Positions 55,701 to 64,000 of a stretch of DNA of 64,000 nt are shown here, piece after piece. Numbering within the stretch: position 1 is the stretch's first letter; every line of letters starts with the position of its first letter. Source of the DNA: Malus domestica (taxonomy: Eukaryota > Streptophyta > Magnoliopsida > Rosales > Rosaceae); the NCBI RefSeq assembly GCF_042453785.1, contig NC_091665.1, positions 31,335,001 to 31,399,000 on the forward strand, in the 5' to 3' direction. Position numbers and translations under genes: made by a program. The notes under the pieces are model-generated. The model had not been told where the DNA came from, made no database searches, and was given only the letters and a program-made list of their open reading frames with translations.

Positions 55701-58700
55701 AAAATGACCAGTACCCGTCTGCAGTAAAAATTTGATTCATACTAGTCAATACCTGATCAGCTTTCAAAGAACTGGGGAGTGTGACACAGGGTCATATAAG
55801 CAGAATCCATAAATGAGATAATCATCAGTATAGTGAATACTAATTAAAATTGAATTGACTAATGGTTCCACCAAAGAAATTGTCGAGCAGAACAGTAATA
55901 TAACCTGTTTGAGAACTGATCTATCGTATGAGGAGATCACATGACAATCATCAGAAGTAGAACATCTCAATACGTATTTACGAAACTCATCAATTGTGCT
56001 ATGATTTGTGCGAAAGGCTTCAACTTTTGCTCCAGCACAGTGAGCCAAGCAGACTAGCTTCCCAAATGAGATGCCTTTTACCTTGACAGTCTCCAAAGGC
56101 TCGCAGCAGTCTAACATAGATTCATCAAACCATCTCCAGGGTCCTGTGAGAAAGAACTCAGTTTTAATACATATAGATTATAGGATAATCAAGGCGTTTG
56201 CAAACTAGATGGAGGCAATAACGAGAGGCAACAACTGCTATAATGTGTAATGCATTTTATACTGCGTAAAGAATAGCATGGAAAAACATCATACAATACT
56301 AAAGTGTCACACTTGTAAGAGCTAACCAAGAACAAATTCTTAAATCCACCAAATGTTTCATCATTCTAAACATATACTCGATTGGACAATAAAGCAATTA
56401 GTCTAAGACAGTTTTATCATCAACAGCTCAGATTATAATGACCTGGACAATTTCGAAAGTCAATTGTGGAGCCAAAAAATAATCAAGAGGCGACACGTGG
56501 ATTTTTAGGTGAAGAGGACAAAATTACTCTCAAGACACACCGGGTTTCCTACACGCGAGCAGCGGAGAATCATCCATCAACCAAGTCAAGAGTGCCCAAA
56601 ATAGGTAACAAGTTCAAATTTATCTCATCCAACTTTACTGCATATCCTCTACAAGGAAATCATTCCATAACCTTCAAAACCTTCCATATAAATTAAATTA
56701 ATTAGGCTAATTAATGGATTAATTCCTAATTAATCCATTAATCACCAAATTAATTACCATTACACCTCAAAAAAATCCAAGGGCCGGCCATGCTCTATAA
56801 ATAGGACTCCATTTTCTTTCAAAGACTAGGTCGACACTCTTGCAAAACTCAAAAAACTCTCTAAACATTTTTCTCTCTAAATTCTAACTTTGGCATCGGA
56901 GGTTCTTCGGCCAAAGCCCCCCTCCATTCATCGTAGGCGCGTGAGGCTTTTGACCTTAACCAAAGGTGTTAATTGTTTTGTAGGTGTAATTTTGTCCAAG
57001 ATCAAGAAGGAAGAAATTTGCATCCAAAAATCGATGATTTCATTGAGAAAAGAGTCACACACTCGTAGAAGACTCTTGCATAAAAAGGTTTTTCTCTATT
57101 TTTTTAGTCCACTTGCATTTTTTCGTACGTTCTTATTATTAGAATTTTTTATTTGCAAAGATTCTTTAATAAAACGTAAAAGAGAAATACAATGGCTAGA
57201 AATTTAAAAAATTCCACGAGTGAAAATTTCAATATTCAAGAAATGAGACCGCGGCGATCCACGAGACTAAATGTGATCTTAGGGGGAGTGGCACCACCAC
57301 CACAAGGTTCCACCACGGTGGCTACCACGATAGCCACCCGTGGTGAGGTCGATGGTGTCACCACTACCATGACCTGAGTCGTGCCACCAAAGCAAGCCCA
57401 ACGCAAGCCCAATGCGTTGCCAAGCCGAGCCCAAGCCTCGCACTCGCGTGCATCACGCACCGAGCAGCCCACTCTTGCGACCCAGCCTGCTCCCGCCAAG
57501 CAGCCTACTCCCACGGCCCAGCCTGCTTCTGCCGGGCAGCTCACTCTCGTGGCCCAGCCTACTCCTATGACCCAGCCTGCCACCGTGGCCTCCTAAGCAG
57601 CCCAAGTCGGCCTAAGACTATCTCAACCATCTGGACCTACCATCAAGCCGGGGGCATTTTCACATTTCTTCGCAAATTTGACATTTCCTAACTCAAATCT
57701 CGCACCCGTAGCCTACCACACTTCCACTGCTCAAGGAGGCACATTCCTTCCAAGCTCTTCCAATCTAAATGGTGAACACTTGTCTCGACAAGTCATAGAG
57801 TTGATGAGCATCCTTGCACAACAGACAACCTTGGTGAATCAACTCTTGCAACGCACCGACATCCAACGTGCCTCGGATGAGGTGTCCCGAAGTAGGACAA
57901 GGGCAGATGAACCTCTCCACCAGCATCCCGGCAAGCAGCCCATCAACCAGCCACGATCCGAGCATTCTAGCAGTTTACGCTCCTACCTGGGTCCTTGGGA
58001 TAGCGTATACTCTCGTCTTAGCGCGTAGAGGAGCGTGCATTCCCGATCAAGCCCATGGACGAGCATACGTTCACGGTTGAAGTCACACTTCGATTATCAA
58101 TATGGACAACCTTTCAGGCGAAGTGTTCACTCACAACTAGGCTCGCAAGGAGTATTCTCCACCTCACATTGGAGTAGGCAGCATGGTAGACAGAGAGAAG
58201 CAGCCACTCAATCCGACTCAAGTTCAATCGATAGCCTGCGAGCAGCCTGTTTGCCTCCCAGGAACATGCCACATGCACCGCAATCGCGACATAGACAAGT
58301 CGATCATAGGGAAGAGTGGCCCAAACCCATAGGTCACGACTAGGGGTAGCCGAAAGTTCCACTGCCCCAGCAGAGGCAAATTCAAGAAGTTGCGAGGCTC
58401 CTAACTGAACGATTGCGCAATTTCTAACGTAACGAGCCTGCTGACGATGTGCTTCGACGAGACATGACCAACATAAGCATGTCACCATTCACAAATGAGA
58501 TTGAGCAGACAGATCCACCTCACGGGTTCACTATGCCTCACTTCACTCCGAACAAGGGAGACGAAGATCCGGATCGACATCTCAAGCACTACTGCAATAC
58601 CATGATCCTCTAAAGGAACAACGACGCGCTTATGTGCAAAATTTTTGCCACAACTCTACAAGGCGAAGCGCAAGATTGGTTTCATACTCTACCGCCGTAG

Positions 58701-61691
58701 CATCGTAAAAGACCCTAGGGAGACAATTCGCGATTATGTCAAGAGGTTCAAAGCTGAGAAGGCCAAGATTGTTGGCTGCAACGAGGAAATAGCAACGGCA
58801 ACATTCAGAAATGGGCTTCCCACCAAACATCCTTTATTCGGAAAACTGATCATGGGAGAAGAACTAACCCTAGCAGCTTCGTATGCTTTGGCAGAAAAGC
58901 ATGCATTATGGGACGAGGCCAAGCAATCTAACAAAAACGAGTCGGAAAAGAAGCACATGGAACGTTCCTCAACCAAAGAAGACTCAGGGCCTGAAACATT
59001 CACCAAGTTCACAGTTCCAATTGGCCAAATTCTCCGCAAGCTCAAGAATGAACCTTGGTTCGAACTGCTGCCACCCATGAAAGGCGATCTTACCAGACTG
59101 GATCATACAAAGTATTGCGCATTCCATCAAGGACTAGGCCACACTACCAACGGCTGCCTAAAGTGGAAATAGTACCTTGAGAAGCTAACCAATGAGGGTC
59201 GATGCGATGAGTATCTTGACAGGTCAACGAAACAGCCTACACAAGCAAGGGAAGTCTCCATCACCCCCTGAACCCCGTTTGGGCTTTTCCAAATAAGTTC
59301 GAAGTCTCAAGCAGCTCAACGAACAAGGCCTCGCAAGCCAAAGATTATCCAGTTTGATATGCAGTTTCTACCTTCCAGCACAATTGATTTATTTCTTTAT
59401 TGTCAATGAAGATTCAAGAAGTTACTCATAAGCCTGGCTCAACTGCTGTCCACAACAACTGCTCAAAACCCTTTTTAGGTTTGCTCTCCAGTGTGAGAGG
59501 ATAAACTAATTGCTCTTTAGTGCGAGAGGGTAAACCAATTCCCCGACACCCATATGGGTTTGCTCTCCAGTGTGAGTAGCCACTTTTGCACTTAATAGTT
59601 CACTCATCCAACACTTCATCTTCAACAGCTCTGATCTTGGCAGCTTTATCCTTGACTGCTCCATCTATGGCAGCTGAGAAATCAAACTCAAGCAGTTTCC
59701 TCATTTTTGGCAAGCAGCCCAGACATGGCAGCCCAAACCGTTGCCCATGCCACGCCACTTCCTCGGCCCATGCCGAGCTAATCCTTGGATTCAATCAAGC
59801 CGAGCAGCATAAGCAATGGCCCTTGCCACACCACCTCATTGGCCCATGACAAGACGACTCCTGGCCCCTGTCAGCCGACGTGCCGCACCACCCCGAAGGC
59901 TGCCCTATGGCAGCACCTCCCAAGAAGAAGACAAGGAGAATTAAGTTTTCCTTACATTGATGCGGCGCAGAGAAGACGAAGAAAGCAACGAAAGACGATC
60001 ATTTGCACGGGTAAGTGTAGAAGATTGCTAGGGGAGGGGGAACAAATATCCTCTAAGCTTTCTCTCTCTTGTAGGGTAGAATCACTCTCCAAAGTTGATT
60101 TAACAACCCACTTAAGGTGGACTTAAATAGGCTTTGAGAGAAATTTATTTCCCTTTCCTAGAAGGATCTAATTTCATATTAAAGAGGGAATTTACATCAA
60201 ATTAGGAAGCAGTCCTTAGTTTCCTAGAACAAGAAGATCTCTACACCTGCTGCCCTTTCTTACGAGCAGCCCACCAGGTGTGGGGGCATTTGTGGAGCCA
60301 AAAAATAATCAAGAGGCAACACGTGGATTTTTAGGTGAAGAGGACAAAATGACTCTCGAGACACACCGGGTTTCCTACACGCGAGCAGCGGAGAATCATC
60401 CATCAACCAAGTCAAGAGTGCTCAAAATAGGTAATAAGTTCAAATTTATCTCATCCATCTTTACTCCATATCCTCTACAAGGAAATCATTCCATAACCTT
60501 CAAAACCTTTCATATAAATTAAATTAATTAGGCTAATTAATGGATTAATTCCTAATTAATCTATTAATCACCATTACACCCCAAAAACATCCAAGGGCCG
60601 GCCACTCTCTCTTCCAAAGAGGGTCGGCCATACTCTATAAATAGGACTCCATTTTCTTTGAAAGACTAGGTCGAGACTCTTGCAAAACTCAAAAAACTCT
60701 CTAAACACTTTTCTCTCTAAATTCTAACTTTGGCATCGGAGGTTCTTCGACCAAAGCCTCCTCCATTCATCGTGAGCGCGTGAGGCTTTTGGCCTTAACC
60801 AAACGTGTTAATTGTTTTGTAGGTACAATTTTGTCCAAGATCAAGGAGAAAGAAATTTTCATCCACATCAATCTAGTCGGAATTTATCCAATAGAACTTA
60901 AATGGATACGATTAACAGGATGGCGAATATAACAAAACTTGACTTTGTCAATGAAATTTAAAATGCCATTCACTAGCTGGTCCAACAAAATGATACCTTC
61001 AATCATATTAGCTGATAAAACTTCAAACCTTACCTTTCCATTTCCTTCCGGGATCAATGGCAAGGGCATTCAAAACCATGGACAGGCTCGCCAATCCGCA
61101 ATAAGCGGGCTCGGATTGTGTCTGGAAATAAGAAATCAACCTATAGAAGTTCTCCATAGTTCCCCTCTGAATGGCTTCAAGAAAAAGCTCCTGCAATTCG
61201 AAAACCATCAAATTTAGTAACCGGAAAAAATGGTTCAGAACAGAAACACATGACAAGCAGGAAAATCATCCACTCCCTAGAAAAAAAACACAAGAACAAA
61301 CCATATAACGTGACTTAATGAACAACCTGCTAAATTCCCAAAAACACAGGCAGCCAAACAAATGTTGGATCATACATACACAGAACTCAAAATTCTTACA
61401 GAACTTTAACCGCAAACAAAAATTGGGGAAAATGACATATTCAGATTGTATTATAAAAGGGTATCTACAGAGAAATTAAAGTTTTAAGCTGTAATGCTAA
61501 ATGTTAAGCATCGCCAAAAAAAATAATAATAATAAAATATTGGGGGAAATTAAAAAATGAAAAATTTGAAGAAAAAGTAAGTAAAGGGGTGAGGAAGCTG
61601 CATCTGAAGGTTGTACCTTTCCCTGTAAGGAAGCAAATTCGACTGCCGGAGGAGAAGGAAGGGTTCGTCTGTACAGCCCCGCCATAGCCAT
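52747..61691 (-). CDS. Phytochelatin synthase, upstream copy, enlarged by two insertions
   Basis: Same enzyme family as the neighbour at 48347-51554. Eight exons on the minus strand: 61617-61691, 61034-61190, 55905-56143, 55555-55718, 55343-55394, 54834-55061, 54196-54687 and 52747-52833, giving 497 aa. The first six exons have exactly the same lengths and phases as in the other copy, so the two arose by tandem duplication. Cys56, His162 and Asp180 are conserved. The C-terminal region keeps Cys pairs ([25 protein letters not shown]). The last exon is longer than in the copy below ([17 protein letters not shown]). Intron 2 is 4.9 kb because of the retrotransposon at 56465-60867, and intron 7 is 1.36 kb because of the solo LTR at 52933-54188. 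All splice sites remain GT/AG, so the gene may still work. Confidence 0.92.
52933..54188. mobile_element. Solo LTR in the last PCS intron, with a nested insertion
   Basis: Begins TGTTGATGCACAAAACCGG and ends GGTATAAACA (TG...CA). Exact target duplication AACTT at 52928-52932 and 54189-54193. After removing the nested element at 53155-54050 the LTR is about 360 bp. No internal retrotransposon region or second LTR is seen, so it is a solo LTR. It stands seven bases inside the intron, directly next to the exon 7 donor. Confidence 0.75.
53155..54050. mobile_element. Element with AGAGCAATTCCACC inverted ends, nested in the solo LTR
   Basis: The left end AGAGCAATTCCACC and right end GGTGGAATTGCTCT are perfect 14-bp inverted repeats. 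The left half carries GTGAACAGTAATAG twice and the words GCGCATTTAT. The right half is GC-rich, with repeated GGGCTGGGC-like words. No transposase frame. The target duplication is unclear (about 3-4 bp at most). Confidence 0.6.
56465..57028 (+). repeat. Left LTR of the gag-only element
   Basis: 564 bp. It has a TATA box (CTCTATAAATAGGACTCC, near 56793). Its last bases read CATCCAAA where the right LTR has CATCCACA. Confidence 0.85.
57029..58464. other. Interior of the gag-only element, 5' part
   Basis: Short open frames, including Pro/Gln/Ala-rich repeats at 57381-57596 (QPTP- and QPA-type words), but no domain. The usual primer binding site directly after the left LTR is not seen. Confidence 0.5.
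58465..59172 (+). pseudogene. Broken gag of the LTR element
   Basis: The Retrotrans_gag domain is recognisable in pieces. In the frame starting 58465, the motif [17 protein letters not shown] follows an in-frame stop (TAA after TMIL). After about 58690 the frame shifts and continues as [35 protein letters not shown] and [12 protein letters not shown], ending in a zinc-binding-like [16 protein letters not shown] segment normally found between LPP and RDYVKRF appears deleted. No pol follows. Confidence 0.75.
59173..60290. other. Interior of the gag-only element, 3' part
   Basis: Non-coding. It carries two copies of TTTGCTCTCCAGTGTGAG and a third related TTGCTCTTTAGTGCGAG within 59480-59580. 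Pol domains are absent. Confidence 0.6.
60291..60867 (+). repeat. Right LTR of the gag-only element
   Basis: 577 bp. It contains a short extra segment near 60605-60625 (CTCTCTTCCAAAGAGGGTC) and lacks about 12 bp present in the left copy. TATA box near 60635. Confidence 0.85.
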
Positions 61692-62044
61692 GTTTTTAAT
61701 TTATTTATTTTTTAACTAAAAAAATTAAACAAATAAAACGAAGAAAAAAATTGTGGAAGAAAATCAGATCTGGGTAGGGCTGAGAAAATTGAAGAGTCAA
61801 CGTCAATGAATTTTCAAATTCTCGATTTGTCTGGTGCGTTGCTAGGGTTTTGGGTTTTGGGTTTTGGGTTTTGGTTCGGATCGGCGTCGTGGAAAATTCT
61901 CCGTTGCGTTCGATTAGGAAAGGAAACCCGCGTAATATACTGTTTCGAAATGCCACAGCTTTTAAAGTCTTCCAATCAATAATCAAACGGCAAGGATAAG
62001 ATTGTCGTTTTCTCGGGAAGGGGTTGTCATTGCAAATTAGTAAC

Positions 62045-62200
62045 TTTGACGAAAATTTCTCGGTACTGTTCATTTTAACGAAAAATCACATATTTACACT
62101 AAAAAATCAATTATGATACTATTCACTTTACTCTTTATTTTGTCCTTATCGTTAAAACTCAAAGTTTTCAAACTCTTTTCATTAGTTTTCCTTTGCAAAT
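62045..62200 (-). mobile_element. MITE, AACTAATGAAAA/TTTTCGTTAA family, copy 4
   Basis: Inverse orientation to the FAO-intron copy: GGTACTGTTCATTTTAACG, then ATACTATTCACTTTACTC, then TTTTCATTAGTTTTCC. Nearly full length. Confidence 0.65.
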
Positions 62201-62404
62201 TTGGTATATCCCAATTTGTGATTTTATTTTACTTTAAAATTAATATGTTAATTAAGCAAAAGGAATTACGTGACGTCTAATAAGTTAAGGACATTGTCCT
62301 TCTGGGATCTTCGATTGATGTAATCACTTATAAAAGAGTAGGGAAATCGAGTTAAAGATAAATGAAAGATTCAAATTTTTTTTGCAACCTCAAATGGAAA
62401 GTAG

Positions 62405-63210
62405 CAAAAGATTATAGCAGCTCTAGCGTGTGCTGGAGCCCGAGGGACAAGCGAGTGAACAGGGCCAGAGAGCCCGAGCAATCAAGTCCAGCGTGTGCTG
62501 GCAAGGGAGCCCGAGCAGGCCTGAGCTAGAGGTCGATAGAGAGTTACCAGCTCGGATTGGGTTTGATGCAAGGCTGACGTCGCCCTGACGTCATCCATGT
62601 TTTTTCTTCTATTTTGCCTCAACGTCAGTTAGATCTCAACCCACAAATTTGCCGGAGTTTGCTCCGAGGAAGTGACCAAAAACTGGGCAAGGTTTCAGAG
62701 AAATTGCAGGGGGTTAAACCTTTGGTTTCGAACTGGAAAAACACCACAAATCTTGTCCCAAGCAACATGAGGACATAATGAAACAAGATTTGCATAGAGA
62801 ACCTCACCTGGGTTCGAGTTTCAGATCTTGAAGCTCTCGGGTTCAATGGTGGTTTACACCGTGATGGTCCAATGACGCATGCAACGGTATAGCAAGGATT
62901 CTTTAGTCCCAAAGATTAAGGCTTCATGGTTTTGGAGTTTGATTTGTTTAATTTTCGAATAGGAAAGTGGGTGAGAAAGATGAGTGGAAAGAGAGGGAGT
63001 GACATGAGGGAGTGGAGAGGTGCATGGGAAATTCCAAGCAATTGCAAAAAATATTATTATTTTATTTACCTGTCGTCAGGGCTATTCAAGTGTAAGGGTG
63101 GAGATGCAAAAGGCAATTACTGTTCATTAAGGGCAATTACTGTTCACTAGGTGAATTAAATAGTGAATAACCCAAGGGGGCCTTTCCCACGGTGAAACTG
63201 CTCTTATGTT
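62405..63210. repeat. Relative of the AGAGCAATTCCACC element
   Basis: The right end (near 63110-63210) read inversely gives AGAGCAGTTTCACCGTGGG, then AATTCACCTAGTGAACAGTAATTG. This is the same end-plus-GTGAACAGTAAT layout as at 53155. The left part is GC-rich, with repeated AGCCCGAG and GTGTGCTGG words. The left boundary is uncertain. Confidence 0.45.
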
Positions 63211-63655
63211 GTAAAAGAAATATTACGGATTTGGCACTCCTCATATCGGATACACATACTTTTTAATATTGATTGACTTATATGCTCTAATATTAAATAA
63301 TTTTTTAAGTTGTATAAACTTTTTAAAAATATAATATTTTTCTAAATACACTATCATAACACGAGTACGTTTACCGGTTTGAATGTTTCACTCCCAACTT
63401 ATTGCAACTGATATTCGCATGTGATGCAAAAATTCAAAAATTCAAGTTGACAATGAGTTAAAAATTATCTTCAAAACGTATTGATTGATAAACAAGTGAA
63501 TGATTAGAATTTTCTTTCAAGATTGGATTTAAAATTTGGTTTAGCAATACCTAATCATCCAAAATTTGTATGAACTCAATCTATGATAAACAAGTGAATG
63601 GCTAATTTACCTATTCATATCGAAATACGGCAAGAATGCATTCCCTGAGAGAAAA

Positions 63656-64000
63656 GTGTGACAGCCCATCCCGAAATATTTTATCGATGGTGTGAAATGA
63701 CTTATATACCTTTGAGCGTTGAGTTGTGTGTGTAAATGGGCTAAGGTTAAGGGACCAATTGGTTCTATTCCTAATTAATTGGACCCAATTAGTACTAAAG
63801 GACTTAATGTTTTGTTTGATTGATTGCAAACTGGACCACACACACAATCATACCACTCTCGTTGACCCTTTCTCTCTTTCCTCCCTCTCGGATTTTTTTT
63901 CCATTTCCATACAACCATACGGACAACTCCTACCCTAGCTCTCCATTCACGAATTGAGGTTGTAGTTGGTGTTTTTGGAATCCTTGCAAGTCCAAGAGTC
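63656..64000 (+). other. Possible LTR start running off the window
   Basis: TGTGACAGCCCATCCCGAAAT begins at about 63656. It resembles the start of a common plant Gypsy LTR (recalled, not searched), and the following CT-rich sequence is LTR-like. The other end is outside the window. Confidence 0.3.

Larger units (their letters stand above)
56465..60867 (+). mobile_element. Gag-only LTR retrotransposon inside a PCS intron
   Basis: A 4.4 kb element with direct LTRs (56465-57028 and 60291-60867) starting TGTGGAGCC. The right LTR ends CATCCACA. The target duplication TCAAT is exact (56460-56464 and 60868-60872). A purine-rich tract (GGTGTGGGGGC) precedes the right LTR. The interior holds a damaged gag and no recognisable protease, reverse transcriptase, RNase H or integrase. 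This matches the TR-GAG class of non-autonomous Gypsy-like elements (established class; placement is inference). By eye the LTRs differ at about 25-30 of 550 aligned bases. Element strand is opposite to the host gene. Confidence 0.88.

Noticed and set aside
57236-57583. 115-codon minus-strand frame rich in Gly, Ala and Val
   Set aside because: It is the shadow of a Pro/Gln-rich repeat inside the retroelement; no domain.
1-64000. CRISPR arrays, rRNA genes, tRNA genes
   Set aside because: No regularly spaced identical repeats with unique spacers. No intact tRNA-like fold was found beyond the SINE-like units. Nothing looks like rRNA.

Overview
This is a plant nuclear window: AT-rich, spliced genes with short exons, and much transposable-element debris. 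The gene at 7204-9617 encodes a polygalacturonase very close to the ripening-related enzyme of apple. Several short repeat families recur as in Maleae genomes. I infer Rosaceae, probably Malus or Pyrus. This rests on recognition, not on a search.

I support eight protein-coding loci. (+) means forward and (-) reverse. 1: polygalacturonase (+), 8 exons. 2: NPGR2-like TPR/calmodulin-binding protein (-), 5 exons, with an in-frame stop and a lost splice donor, so probably a pseudogene or null allele. 3: small EDA6-like protein (+), one exon. 4: chloroplast MRL7/SVR4-type thioredoxin-fold protein (+), 3 exons. 5: mitochondrial succinyl-CoA ligase beta subunit (+), 12 exons. 6: long-chain-alcohol oxidase FAO (-), 3 exons. 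7: an intronless protein of about seven ubiquitin-like modules (+), with no C-terminal Gly-Gly. 8: a head-to-tail pair of phytochelatin synthases (-), 8 exons each, with identical splice phases and the catalytic Cys56/His162/Asp180 in both.

The genes do not form a pathway. The only functional cluster is the phytochelatin synthase pair, which makes heavy-metal-chelating peptides from glutathione. The downstream copy (48347-51554) is compact. The upstream copy (52747-61691) is stretched by two insertions: a 4.4 kb gag-only LTR retrotransposon in intron 2, and a solo LTR a few bases past the exon 7 donor that itself carries a nested element. Both have exact 5-bp target duplications.

Layout: 1-6850 repeats and AT-rich DNA, with a 1 kb Mutator-type foldback at 2604-3601. 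6860-14200 PG and NPGR2, tail to tail. 14200-17100 MITEs, a hAT element and SINE-like copies. 17160-18050 EDA6. 18050-23100 repeats including a LINE tail. 23100-34800 MRL7, succinyl-CoA ligase and FAO. 34800-46200 mostly transposable: a non-autonomous LTR element with a strange inverted minisatellite, LINE relics, and a Mutator-type element nested in a GC-rich-ended repeat. 46180-48010 ubiquitin-like gene. 48347-61691 the PCS pair. 61700-64000 MITEs and a possible LTR start running off the edge.

I found no CRISPR array, rRNA or tRNA gene. Exon borders were set by eye from GT/AG sites and reading frame and may be off by a base.
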